Below, one piece after another: positions 24,120 through 36,500 of a stretch of 64,000 nucleotides of DNA. Every line of letters begins with the position of its first letter. Within the stretch, counting starts at the first letter, position 1. The DNA is from Hypomyces perniciosus (Eukaryota > Ascomycota > Sordariomycetes > Hypocreales > Hypocreaceae), in contig SPDT01000010.1 of NCBI GenBank assembly GCA_008477525.1, positions 1,488,001 to 1,552,000 of the forward strand. Direction: 5' to 3'. The notes under the pieces were generated by a model. The model saw only the letters and a program-made list of their open reading frames with translations. It did not search any database and was not told where the DNA came from. Both the position numbers and the translations under genes were made by a program.

Positions 24120-25130
24120 TTACTTCTTTGCATCCTCCTTCATTCCACTCTGGACCCAGTTTCTCGCTCCCGTAGCCCTTGCATCCAGCTCCTCCTGACT
24201 CCACTTGCTCATCTCAAAGGCAGTGTGAGGCTTGGGAACGTGTCGGCCCTTTTCGAAGCCAGGGCGTTCGAGCAGCTTGTAAAGCCACTTCTTGAGGTGG
24301 ACGAACTCATCGATGGGAACATCGGACCAAGCTACGGTTACGTTTAGCCAATGTACAAGATGGAGATATAAGAGAGTGAGGAAGACTTACTATGGACAGC
24401 GACCCAACCCCAGCAGGAAATGTCGGCAATGGTGACGCGGTCACCTACGAGGAAACCGGAGGGGGAGTTGGCGAGGTGAGTGTCCATGGTGCGGTAGAGA
24501 CGGCGTGTCTCGTTAGTGTAGCGGTCGATGCCATACTGGATCCTTTCCGGAGCATATCCTGTAACATTATGAGCTACAGTCCCCATCATGGCGAGGACTA
24601 ATATGGGACTTGCTCCTGAAGTGGTTTGTCTGTCCTTGCATGGGACCCAGGCCACCCATCTGCCACATGAGCTGCCCAAGTCAGGTCAGCAGATCTTTCA
24701 TTTTCAACCAACAAGAGAAGATTTAGGTCCAACTAACCCAGCTCGTCACCTCCCAGTGCTCCTTCGAGTCCCTAGGATAAGACACCTTGTGGTCCTTGTC
24801 GTACCGGTCCACCAGGTACTCCATAATGGCGCCGCTCTCAAAGACGCGAATCTGCTCCCCATCGGTCCACTTGTCCGTGATGGCGGGGATGCGGCCATTG
24901 GGGTTGATTTCAAGGAACCAAGGCTCTTTCTGTTCGTTGGTGGTGAAATCAATGTCACGGACCTACAGAATGAGTTTTAACTATAAGAGTGTGTCTACAA
25001 AGCGAGTGAGTGAAAGATGAGGTTGGCTACTTACCTTGTACTCCAGCCCTAGCTCCTCGAGAAGGATGCTGATTTTGATTCCGTTTGGCGTACCCGCCGT
25101 GTAGAGCGTAATGTCAGTTGGGATGCCCAT
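24120..25130 (-). CDS. Glutathione S-transferase, Ure2-like class
   Basis: Conjugates glutathione to electrophiles or acts as a glutathione-dependent reductase in the cytosol. Five exons (25035-25130, 24738-24962, 24614-24671, 24391-24558, 24120-24331) give 252 residues, normal for the class. The thioredoxin-like domain begins MGIPTDITLYTAGTPNGIKI. It contains the cis-proline motif EINPNGRIPAITDK and the glutathione-binding Glu-Ser in RVFESGAIMEYLVDRY. The helical domain carries LMWQMGGLGPMQGQTNHF, typical of Ure2-like and fungal GstA-type enzymes. The intron at 24559-24613 uses a GC donor. Together with the adjacent reductase, exporter and regulator it suggests a detoxification group. Confidence 0.88.
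24559..24613 (-). other. GC-AG intron in the glutathione transferase
   Basis: On the minus strand exon 3 ends CAC TTC AGG A and is followed by GCAAGTCCC; exon 4 starts GA TAT GCT CCG. The join gives HFRRYAPERIQYG, a conserved block. No GT donor gives this frame. Confidence 0.7.
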
Positions 25131-26766
25131 TTTGTTGTTGTTGAATTGCTTTTCCAATTATACGATATGAGTGTCATTCACTTGATGCAATAGAGAGATA
25201 GCTTGGGGGTCTTGTGGGGTTATATATAATGAGATGAACGGAAGTTCAAAGAACCCTCTTAGTTAATACACTGCAGACGCATCTACTTGTACTTATGCAT
25301 CCACTTTCATAGACATACGCGAAAGATGATGAGCCGCCAATAAATATCGCCCGAACCGAGGTCTGGTCTTGCTAATAGTAGATAGTACTACTACCAACGC
25401 CCGAAGGTATGCGGAGGCTTAGAAATACAGGGTGCTGGTTCGTTTTACCAACATGTCATCCCACTCGAGACCCGCAAAGGGCGCGAAGAAACTACGAGTA
25501 TCCATTGGGCCGTGTTTAGAATAGTACGACTTTGTGCTTGGCATGAGATTGGATCAATTGGGTTGGGTGGGTGTCGTGTTGGACCCGTGAATGCATTGAG
25601 TGGGAATGCGAATGTCATAGCCATTCTAAAAGTGAATGAGGCACTCAAAGGAAGAGACATAATACACAGGTTTGATTCTGAATTTGTCATGTGCGTATGT
25701 TTATACCTGTATTAATAATGCAAAGCTACAGGACTTGTCATTATCAATCCATCTATGCAGCTGAAACTAGAATATGGCCGGCCAATCTTGGCAGACAAGA
25801 TCCGAATGTCTCCCTTATTGATTCTTGTGTAGGCTTCAAGAACACTTGGACATATCGGACTTTAAACAGCCTCGGAACTCTTAGAACCCATTCTGACAGG
25901 GAAAAGGAACGGCGCGGCTAAACATAAACTCCATACCACGTACGGACTTTACATATATGCCGGCGATAAAGAGGTGTTTGATTAGAAATTCGGGCGTTTT
26001 ATGGAGGTACTTGGAGCAACTTTAAGAATACTACTCCATACTGCTGCCTCTCTATTGAATGCTTGGTTCTTACAATATTAAGAGTTTTCTCTGGTATTCT
26101 TCTAGTATTAGCAGACATGGAATTGTAAAGCAATTTTAAGCTAGATATTAGGCATATTTACTCCGCAAATATTTCGGACCGCTCGCCGCAAATTTAACGG
26201 GGACACGGGATACTTTGTTGCACCGCGCCGTCTTAGTAATCGGCCCGCCGGGCCTGTAATTGGATTTATTAATAAGCCACGGAAATCGGTGTGTTGCTGA
26301 ACATTTCCGTGCTCCACACCTTCTGCAAAGTGACGCCTATTGCAGAGTCAACAATGATGTTATGTCTTATACCGTGGGTCTGTACGAAATACAAGATCAT
26401 CCCTAACTATTAATATCGAAGCGTATAATTCCATCCGTCCTGATCTCAAGAAGGACAAAGGGGAGCAGGTGATAATGAGGTATGATTCTTCATAAGATGG
26501 ATTCTACTCCAGAGCTGCAATGGTGCAAGGTTTTAAGTCAGGACTGATGAAATTATACGCCTCAACAGTTGCGTAGCCGTCGAAGCGGCGACTGATAAAC
26601 AAACTTTGCATTATATTCGTCGACCCCGACATGCGCCCAGATTGATAAAGATGGCTAACTTTGGTTGGTTGTGCTGACGAAGCCGACGTCCCTCCTAGCA
26701 ATAAACCAATCTCGTTCAAACACATCATCACCATCACCATCACGACACAACCCCAGGCTTCGCAAA
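25131..26766. other. Intergenic, AT-rich region of 1.6 kb
   Basis: No protein was recognised. The right half (25980-26450) is AT-rich with short A/T tracts. It borders a decayed gene, so it may be old accessory sequence, but no transposon ends were found. Confidence 0.5.
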
Positions 26767-27393
26767 ATGTCGACAGAGGGCAGTATTTTCGAGTGGCTTA
26801 GCACAATCCCCGAAGACTATTCCCCAAGTGAATCTCCCCTCCCACGCAAACGACGCCGTCTCGATCCAGTCACTTCTGAATCTATGTTGACCCCAAAAAC
26901 GATCCGTCTTGGGGTTCTGCATTAGAATCAGCTATAGCTGTCTTGCTGGACACTCTACCTGAGAATGCGTTGAATTTTACCGACTTCATGCCACTTAATG
27001 ATCGACCTGTCGCCATCAGCATCGAGACCAAGAAACCCAGCGAGGGTTACGATGGGGCCAAGTTACAAATTGCAGTTTGGAAGATGGGCTCACTGGGCTT
27101 TTTTGAAACATCTTGTTGATATACAGGAAGGGGGCAAAGATGCCGTAGCATCACGATTGCCGCTCTTCATTCCTGGCATCATTGTCCAGGGTCATGACTG
27201 GTTTCTTATCATCACGACATGTGACGGGCCGAAGACTCGATTATGGCAAAAGGTTGCTATTGGGACAACAACTAGCACCAAAGGGATTTATCAGATTGTT
27301 CGCAATCTGCAGGTCCTGCGTCAGTGGGTTAGCGACACTTACTGGCCTTGGCTTCGAAGTTTGATCCTCGGGGAAACTTCCCAAGACTCATGA
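26767..27393 (+). pseudogene. Decayed PD-(D/E)XK nuclease-like gene
   Basis: Three pieces of one protein type lie in order but not in one frame. The first frame starts MSTEGSIFEWLSTIPEDY and stops at about 26925. A second frame from about 26901 reads SALESAIAVLLDTLP and then DRPVAISIETKKPSEGYDGA, where the ETK is the E-x-K end of the nuclease motif. A third frame (the first one again) continues HWAFLKHLVDIQEGG and ends with GIIVQGHDWFLIITTC and YWPWLRSLILG. Fungal PD-(D/E)XK-domain proteins of this type are usually longer: the stretch between the start segment and the nuclease core is missing. The pattern fits an internal deletion plus at least two frame changes. Introns are an alternative for one of the shifts but would not explain the missing part. 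Confidence 0.6.
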
Positions 27394-28759
27394 CGCTAAG
27401 CTAAGCTTATATATATAGTATGATGATTCCTCTGGTTTCCGCATGTGCCTGTGATTGCCCCCATTCCTAGTATTTCTTTAGGTGGAAGAACGAAATCTAC
27501 AATCAGTCGAGGTAAGGAAATGGTCTTTGAAGGTTGTTGCCTCCTCTCCATGCACGAATCGATCCGTCCCAGCTCAGATTGTAGGACTCCGAAGCATCAA
27601 AATCCATCAAGTGTCTTGGAATGCTACTGCTATTTGTACCATCACACGAATTACGAGTAGGGGCAACGGGAGCCGACCACCTAGAGAGGATTCGTTAGTA
27701 ATATTACCTGTGTTGATCCTCTTAATTTCCAGATTATAGCTATAGTTCTCCATAGCACAGCATCTTAATAAATTCTCACTATTAATCAGCTTGTTGAAAT
27801 CTCCCCAAAGATTGACATTGCCACCGGTCCATTTGTCTCAGCAGGCTATCTATTGACACAGAACACTAGAACTGGTCTCCATATACTTCCCCAAGATATC
27901 ACGGGCACAGAACGTATGGGTAAACGAAAAAAAAATCCTCTCCAGTTCATCTACACCTAATCGCCTTGCCTTGTCTCCAAATCATCTGCCAAAAATCCAT
28001 CCTCGCCCTGAGAGGGGGTGGGTATCTATCGACATTTTGCTTCGGTTTCCGTCGTTCGCAAATGCCACCTAAAAGGGAGAAAGAAGGGGGGTTGGGAGAA
28101 AACAGTCTCTCAAGGTTTCGCAAGCTGTTCGAAAAGGTCACGGAAAATAATGCAGAGATCATGTACGGAGCCCAAAGGCCTATTCTCCCGAAAACTCGAT
28201 TCCGCCAACACACGCCAAGGGTAACCAAACATGGAAAATACATTGCAGAACGAAAAAGACAGGCGGCTAAACAGCAGGAAGAAACCCAAAATCTGCATTA
28301 AACATGTACAGAAAGTGGTGGCCACCGAGCAGTTCGCTTCAAAAGCATATGACATCGTTTTGTTTGTGATCAACAGGCAGGACAAACATATTTGTCCAAC
28401 AGGGGCAGCCGCTGGTCCCCATAGCTATTTTGCATAGCGGGTGCATGTGTGTGCTTCGTGCGGCTTCTCTAAACATCTAACTCGGGGCTCCACGCAGAGC
28501 ATAAAGCACAAAAGGAAAAGGAAAAAAACAACAAGTCGCTAGTTGGGTAGTTGGTCGATATTTGTTGCGGTTTCAACTAACACAATGGCTGAATTGGATG
28601 AACGATGTTGCTAAAAGTTCGTAACGTCGTGAAAGAGTGGGCGATGAAGGAGACAATAGTTGATATACACGGGTGGGCCGTCGGTCCTTCAGTTGATTCG
28701 GAGCTCGTAGGGTCTTGAGTGAGAGGGTATGCGTTGGTGTCATATTATGGAGAAGTGCT
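27394..28759. other. Intergenic region, no gene recognised
   Basis: Short open frames on both strands (for example 27966-28301 plus) lack recognisable features. The right part is likely the 3' untranslated region of the TeaR-like gene on the minus strand. Confidence 0.5.
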
Positions 28760-30448
28760 TCACATGACAACACAGCATCCACAGCCCTTCTTCTCCTCTT
28801 CGTCGGGAACACTTGGCACCCTCGTAGGAGCCTGCACTTTCTCCTTTTGTTGTGTTTGTGGCTGTTTTGCCTGTGCCGTGACAGGGGTTCGTGGACTGGG
28901 CAGAGGACTCTTGGGAGGCATGTCTGATATTTTGGGCATCGTCGAGTATGACGAGCCTTGCCGCGGGGTCGGGCTTTTGATGGGCTCAGCCTTCAATGGC
29001 CACTCGTTGGACTGATCCTGATTCTGCTTGACCTCCTCGGTCGGTTCATTGTCTGACTTCGGCATTTCTAGTGTCAAATCAGGACCATCGCCCAAGCCCG
29101 ACAGCTTGAAGAGGGGATTGTCATTCAAGGGTCGGAATTCCTTGTCGTAAATGTCCCCAAACTTGCCCTCTTTCTCCCATTTCTCCTGCTGAAGTCGCCT
29201 TGCAACAGTAGGAATGATTTGCTGGTCTGGAGGCAATCGCGGGTCGGGCTTGTAGCTGTTAATCATCCACGGTGGATCACCCTCAAGCTGCTTAGTGCCT
29301 AGAGTAGCATCTCCTGAACGCGTCGGTGGCCGCGTGCCACTAGTGCTTGATGATGAGTCTTTGCTGAGTCCCGATCGTGTTTTGGGTCTCCCGGTTACTG
29401 TACTAGCTTTCGATGACGCAGATGTCTTCCGACCGGCAGCTGCAGTCTTCTTGGGCGAGGCGTCCACGACCGGCCGTTGTCCCGCTCGAGGGCCGCCAGC
29501 AGGAGTGCCTTCCCTAAGCGTAGAGCTCGCGCTTCTGGAGCGAGTCTTCGTTGTTGTAGGGGTTATTGTCTCGGCCTCTGGGCTATCTCCCGGTCGTCGA
29601 CCACCTGCTACTCCTCGCTCCAGATGATCAACTAGTATGGGGGCGGGACTGATCTTGGCGACAGGAATTCGCGATCCGCCTTTAGAGCTTTGTGCGATGA
29701 AATAGGCGGTTTCCTGCTCCTCTGCAATTTCCTCTGGCGTCCTGAGATCCCATACTGGAGCCAAGGCCGCCTCCATGATCTCTAGGGGTGCTGAATCGTT
29801 GCGCGGTCGACTCTGACCCTGCTCAGATGCATCAGTACCTCGTCTGGTACTGCGCTCTCTTCGCTGCTTGCTGGGGGCTCTTGATCGGGGGATGACGATT
29901 CCGGCTGCCTGAAGCTCCTGGCTCTCTATCTTCGCTAGTTTATCTCGATGAATCCACTTGGAGTTGTCTTCCTCGAGACTTGAGAAGGATCTCTGGTGTA
30001 TTGGCCGTTTCAGATCGTCGCTGCTGGGCGATGGCCTGCTGATCTTGGGTTCAAATGGAGGCGATAGGGCACTGCTTTCGCCAATCTTGTCCCATCTTGC
30101 GCCAAACAAATTGTCAACCGAGTGCATCTTCCGCGCTGCCGCATCAAAGCTGGAATTGAAAGGGTTGGCAGAGGGATTCCCATTCTGGGGGAGAACAGGA
30201 CTTTGCTGTGGTGGTTCGGGGCGCGTTATGATGTTCTTGTCGTGCATCGTTTGCTAAGCATTGGCCTGTCAGTGGGATCGTTCATTCACTTGGTCAACCA
30301 GGCGGGTGGCCCCAGTGGACATGGCAGAGTGACCATTACTCACCTCGGATTGCTGCCGAGAATGCCCCCAAGATACCTCTTCCCCATGGCTGCTGCTCGG
30401 CGGCGTCAGAGCTGTGTGATCGCCGTGAGCCGGCGAAATGGCAGCCAT
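28760..30448 (-). CDS. TeaR-like prenylated cell-end anchor protein
   Basis: In Aspergillus nidulans TeaR anchors the kelch protein TeaA at the hyphal tip membrane and so guides growth direction. This gene has two exons (30344-30448 and 28760-30253) and 532 residues. Exon 1 begins MAAISPAHGDHTALTPPSSS and joins exon 2 as QQSEQTMHDKNII. The protein is largely disordered and rich in Ser/Pro/Thr. Conserved blocks are KWIHRDKLAKIESQELQAAG, PVWDLRTPEEIAEEQETAYF and WMINSYKPDPRLPPDQQIIP. It ends KKGCGCCVVM, where CVVM is a CaaX box that would be farnesylated and bring the protein to the membrane. The name is from memory of the fungal family; the CaaX end and conserved blocks support it. Confidence 0.75.
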
Positions 30449-33136
30449 GGTGATGGCTTGGCTGGTGTTGACGCCAGCGGCCCCTTAAGCGCTACCGGCT
30501 CGAACAACACGGTCGACGGGAAATAAGACAGCGTTAGGAAAGGGAAGAAAAAAAAATGGACGCAGGCCCGGCAGGCCAGCCAAAAATCGAAGGGTCGAAA
30601 TGGAATAGTAGACGGTAAGATGACAAACAAAGGGAGGGGAGGAAAGCGATCGAAATTGGCAGCAGTCAGTCGCGTTCACCAACTGCTGCGAGGCTGTTCC
30701 GTCGCGGTCCCCTGAAACATGGGGGTTTTCGAAACGAAACGAGAGGATGGATCCGACGGCTACGACGGCTACGCGACGAGCAGCTCTCCCGACAGCGCAA
30801 ATCCGCAGCCTGGCGCTCTCTGCCACAAGAGAGACAAACCAGTTGAGCCTCGGCGGTCCAGGCCCAATGATAGGGGAATACTGGCGGGTGGCCAATTCCT
30901 GTCGGGGGCGTTTTCGCGGGGAAGGGAGAAGAGAGCTGAGGTAGGAGTTCGTGATTGATGTTTTTGGAAGTGGCTGCGCAGACGGTTGGTTAGATGAGGC
31001 GCGTCCACTGTTGTTGCTTGCTGCTAGCATTAGTTGCTAGTTGCGTAGGCCGCTCCTTAGGCGAGCCCGGCCGCTGGAGTGCGCTGGGGCCGGCAGCCAG
31101 ATTCGCTAAATACTAGGCCCTGCACCCTGGGTCTTCTGCACTCTGCAGAAAAGAGTGGCGGCCATGCCGTGCCTCATCAACCGTCCACCGCTGCTCGTCA
31201 GTGGGTTTTCAAACATCAATGGCCCACTGCTAATAAGCAAGGGGCCAGGGAGGGCTAGAGCCAAGCCTCGGATTCTCTGCATGATTTACGATTCATGACC
31301 TGTAACGTTGGGCTTATACGAAGTTCTATCCTAGGTATCCTAAGCATCAGACATTCTGCTTGTACGGAATACCACCAGAGCGCCCGCTATTTTGTTTTCT
31401 CTCTACTCCGCCCTCACGATTCCATTATTCCATTTCTTTCTTTGCTTCTTTTCTCTCTCTTCAATTGCGCCGTACAAAACGCCGATCAGGTAGAAGTAGC
31501 TTCGTCAAGCCACGCTACCTGTCTGTAGTAATTGACGGCTCACATTATAGACTGGGTGCTCATAAAACACCCATGTATCATCACCACGTAGCGGCCGATG
31601 TATCTCCTTAACCATTCATCAACGACTCCACGGTATGTATTACCAAATCTGTGAAAGATCAGGACAATTGCTGCCTTAAGGATATACCCGTAGTACTTCC
31701 TCAAGAGGGACCAGAAAAACCATCATCACCATCATCACGCTCCACTCTTACAACCGTTCCGGGGTTACGCACTCGCCAAGTGGCTCGAGAAAAAAAGGGG
31801 CCCTGTCATCCGCAACCGTTGGCGCGGTGGGTATAATATTAATGAACTCCGAACCGCCTTGTCTCCAACAAGAATTGCGTCTGCATCGTCCAACGTGCCT
31901 GTGGCAATCAAAAAGCAAGACAAAACAAGAAATATTCTTATGCGCTGTCGACTGGGTCAGCACTAATACGAGGACTGTGCAGAGGAAAAAGAAAGCAGAT
32001 CATCCAGGTGCTCACTCAACCAATGCTCCGCGGATCGATGTTGGTGGAAGAGACGGAGACAGAGAGCACTTCATAATCCCGAATTACATTACTACTACTA
32101 CTATCTCATACTACTCGTATTACTTTTCCTTCAGGCTCTTGGAAGATGGATTAGTGCCAACACATTCTGTTGCTAGCGTCATTAACATCCTCATCACGAT
32201 TTACTCCTAGTACTACTAAAGGTAGTACTAATATCAAGCTCAAGCTTAGAACACAAATCTTCATCAAACATTTCGATCACACGGTAACCAAAGGGATCAC
32301 TCACTGGACCGACGTCATGGCAGCTAACAGAATGATCCAAGAATAGCATGGGCTGCCATTTGTCCAGCGCATCACCTTTAAGCAGGATGCTGCTACTGCT
32401 AGTACCTACTTCGTACAGAGCACATACATATCCACCTCACCTCCGTATCAGCTTCGGAACTCCTAACAGCGGTTTAGGCTGAAAGACAACACTAGCTATG
32501 GCCTCGTCGCGCATAAATTATCACGATTGCAGCGACACGGGTTTGACCGTAAGAGATAGAGATAATAGTACGTGCTACTTTTGATTTGATTTACACTGGA
32601 GTGATCCGAGTATTATCTGCTTCGTATCATTGTTGGTTGGGGCATAAAGCGGACCTTGAAAGCTGACGCTACCTGGCAGAAAACATTCGATTCACAGCAT
32701 CAATAAATGCAGCAGACTGGGCATCAACAGCTGCGATTCGAGCACAAGACATCCATTAATGCCAGGTAGTTCTTATAGTCTAACCACGACCATGACGATG
32801 CTTTCCGTACAATGCAATTGATGGACAAACTCGGAGGACGATTGATAGACTGGCGGTGTTTTTTTTTTATAACAAATACCCTGTTCCCCGAGGACATTAA
32901 AATTCTTGGCACCAATTATCCAATCAAACCTCGCGACCTCTCATGTTGTGCTACTAACTCGGAAAGCCATTTTCCTGCCTCAAAAGCCCAGAGTGTCGGT
33001 CAATGACGCAAATAAAAAAAACCCGCTTTCTGTCCGGAATTTTCCATTCGGTCGATATTAAAGCTTCTAACATCCCAGGTAGTGCTGTCAATCGTCATCT
33101 CTGGCGATAGAACAGTGGATGTAGCTCTACCATTCC
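30449..33136. other. Intergenic region of 2.7 kb
   Basis: The first 600 bases are probably the 5' leader and promoter of the TeaR-like gene; an open frame there (30485-31030, minus) is low complexity and was not called. The rest up to the phosphoesterase gene shows only small frames without recognisable features. TACTAC and TACTCGTA-type sequence recurs around 32090-32240. Confidence 0.5.
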
Positions 33137-34413
33137 ATGGCGGCTCCAAGAAGGATTCGGCGGACCAGGATTGTCTGCATTTCAGACACACATAATTGCA
33201 CCGTCAAGCTGCCCGCTGGTGATGTCCTGATTCACGCAGGCGACCTCACAAATCAAGGGAGCTATTCAGAGGTGAGCCTCGTGGCGTCTTGCTGACAACA
33301 AGAGCAACAGTGGCTGATGGGTTGGCCGATTTCATGGCCTCAGCTTTCGAGGACAGTCAAGTGGCTCGAGGAGGCCGACTTCGAGGCCAAAATCATTGTG
33401 GCTGGTAAGAGCTCTCAAGCTCCTCGATATTTACCGCTATCTGATGGAGAGGTGGCTTAGGCAACCATGACGTTACCTTGGATGAGGACTTTTACTTTCA
33501 CCATGGCGACTCCTTTCATAACCAGAACAAGCAGTCCACTTCAGAGTGCCTTTCTCTGTTGACGTCGTCCCCATCCATTACCTACCTCTGTCATGATTCA
33601 GCAACCATCCGCCTGAAATCGCCATCAGGGCCGCGTACAGAATTCACCGTCTTTGGATCACCATATTCTCCCCGCCATGGACTTTGGGCATTCTACTACG
33701 ACGTTCCAGATAGTCCCGACAACACCACGGAGTTGACGTCACTCTGGGAACTCATCCCGCTGGAGACCGACGTCGTAGTGACACACGTGCCACCGCGTAC
33801 ACATTGTGATAAAACGGATGAGCGACGACCCGTTGGTTGTGAAGCCCTGCGGCAAGCTCTCTGGAGAGTACGACCAAAGCTAGCAGTCTGCGGGCACATA
33901 CACGACGGACGGGGCGCCAAAAGAGTGCTATGGGACCTAGAATGCTCGGAAACCGCGTACGCAGAAAAGGCCGTCACGGGATGGGAAGATCCGGGTTCGG
34001 GAAACAACAAGCTCAGCCTAGTAGATCTCACGGGAAAGAAGGCGCCGGCCCTTGCGAACGATGGCTCGCACCCAGGTCGACCTGCTGACACCACTGGCGA
34101 CCAACTAGTAGCTTACACGACACTGTCTACGAGAAGCTCCTCGCCAAGTGTATCGCAACATGGTCATCTTGGTTCTAGCGCGGGTGCCCAAGGCGTTGGT
34201 GGCACCACGGGCTATGGGGGATATCCGGAGTCTGGCGGATGTGACCGTGAGGCGCTGGCCGGCAGAATGGGCAGACGGGAGACATGCATAGTGAATGCGG
34301 CGATTATGAAGAGCAGATACCCTCATGTTGGCGGAAAGGAGTTCAACAAGCCCATTGTAGTCGATTTATACCTGCCAGTATGGGAGGACGGGGAGGAAGT
34401 AGAGATGGGATAG
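33137..34413 (+). CDS. Calcineurin-like metallophosphoesterase (MPPED/UPF0046 type)
   Basis: Metal-dependent phosphoesterase of unknown substrate, probably cytosolic. Three exons (33137-33271, 33344-33404, 33461-34413) give 382 residues. The full set of metal-binding motifs is visible: CISDTHN near residue 15, HAGDLTNQG near residue 34, AGNHD across the second intron, THVPPRTHCD, and CGHIHDGRG. This order and spacing match the MPPED1/2-like branch rather than Ser/Thr protein phosphatases. A poorly conserved insert of about 100 residues (GSHPGRPADTTGDQLVAY onwards) lies between the GHIH motif and the C terminus ETCIVNAAIMKSRYP. The ATG at 33137 is 12 codons before the first motif. Both introns are GT-AG with normal size. 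Confidence 0.87.
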
Positions 34414-36500
34414 AAGACTTTTAAGTCGCTTGGAGGATTCGTCAGGGTAACACAGTGTAGTATATGTCGGATAGGATAACCCAATCTGGGGATGCTTGAT
34501 AACAATACAATACTTTACCGCATAGATGTATGAGTAGTCTAGACGACGACGTGTTAGTGACGGGTGCCAACAAGTCCAATATTGTCTAGGCTCATGCAAA
34601 TTGTCATTGTACATGAGCTTCGGCAGTTGACAACAACACCGGGCCATCAGCAGACCAACGACAATGAATCGGGCCAACACATCGAAATCCGGGATTATGG
34701 CAACGAATCACCCCTACGATTCGTGATGGATCCGACTTATACTTTGATCGGTGAGAGTCCGATTCATGGGCGGATATCCCGGTGAGCCAATAGCCAGACG
34801 GGGAACGAAGCCTTGTTTCCGATCATCGGACAATATAGATATGCAGTTCCATAGAATCAACTAGCATCTGATCAGAGACATGTTGGCGATGCTCATTGGG
34901 AGGACATTTGCGCCCGTGGCGCCGCCCGTTAGGAACCCCCTATTCCTCATCCTCTCCTCTCCGCCTCACTCTCAGCAAGCTTTGTTTCCCACGAACCTTG
35001 AGAGTTTTGAGGGGGGCAGAACGAATGTCCAATGATTAAAAAGCAATGCTGCGATGAACTAACAAGTGAAACAAGCTGCTAAAGAATGCGAGGGTCTTGG
35101 AGGGACTTTTCCTGAAGTTGACAAAACGAAGGGTGAGTGAGTGAAGTGTGTGTGGAGATGGCGTTGTATGGACATGTGCTCTCACCGCCACGGCTTTCAT
35201 TCGCGGGGCTGGCGGACGTCGATTGGGCAACGCCTCTGTTGAAGGTACCAGAGACGAAAAAGGAAAAGAGAGATGGTGAGTCTTTTGCATGCATGTAGTA
35301 CTCGTACTTTGTAAGCGGGCGTGGAAAAGAGAGGGAGAAAAGGCATTGGTCTGATGGTGAGAATATTATGGAAGCAGTGAGCTTAGACTGCAAGGTCCAA
35401 GCTGCTGCCCCGCGTTTGGCGCGCGCGCACATAAAGATACGTACTCATATGGGTCCTCTTGGAATCGAAAGATTCAGACATGCATACAGAGAGGAGACGG
35501 GAGAAGGGCAGAGCCAAAGAGCTTACAGAAGTTTGGTGGGGGTGCTGCAGAAGGACATGGGCAGGTTTTTTTTTTCTCTTGCAAAGTGGGATTTTTGGCA
35601 TCGTGCGGAATTCGCTGCGGGATTATCGGAGAATAACGAAAGGGGGGGGGGGATGAGGAAATGCGAGAAAGAAAAGCCTGCGTGTGTCCTACTGGGATGA
35701 TGGTGATACTACTGAATGAAGCTCGGCTCAAGTGTTGTCCATGTCCATGTGTCTGCCACTTTCACCATTGACCCCGGATCTCGTACATAACGTGACGGCA
35801 TCGCCGGTTTGTTATGACGAACGCAGCTCCTCTGTACGAGCCGCACCATGTACAAATGACAGCAACGAATCTGGCGTGTGATGCGATCTACAAATGGACC
35901 TGCTTATGTGCTACAACTAGACAACTTAGTCCCAAATGCATGATGAGAGGAGGGCAGGGCGGTCAGTGGCTTCCAAAGTCTGTGACAAGCCACGTGGGGA
36001 TGGGAAGCTCGGCTTTCGCCATGAAGGGATAATGGGCGTTGGACGATGGGGTGTGGTCTGAGGGTGAGACACTTCTGGGGATGCGTGTCACTTGTCTGGA
36101 GGAGTGACCATGTGGTGGTGATAGGGGCATATCGTGTCGATGCGCGCTTGTCCGAATGAGAGGGACGGGACGCGGGACTACCCATTGCCGTCTTATGCAT
36201 GTGTCTTACAGTATTGGACGGAGTACGCCGTAAACGCAGCTGCATTTATTATGTATGTATGTATTTGGCTTTCAATAAAGGCCAATCTCTTGCCTCTCCT
36301 GGCAAGCTGTTTCATGAGCCAAAATAGAGCTTGTCCATTCACATCAGTCAAGCCAAGCAGGCTTCCTTCAGACCATCCCTGCCTTGTTTGGGGCCACCAG
36401 CGGATCATCCGCCTCTCTGATGCCGGCATGGTTTAATCCAGCTCTAAGCCATCAATTGACCCCTCGTTCCATCGTTCCAATCAATCATGCGCATGATTGA
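34414..36500. other. Intergenic, no gene recognised
   Basis: No convincing coding sequence. A run of 11 G lies at 35642-35652 and a (TATG)n tract near 36248-36262. Frames on the minus strand around 35036-35432 are low complexity. Confidence 0.5.

Noticed and set aside
30485..31030. 181-codon minus-strand frame upstream of the TeaR-like gene
   Set aside because: Low-complexity sequence (SLLPSPRKRPRQ and similar) in the expected 5' leader; no conserved block recognised.
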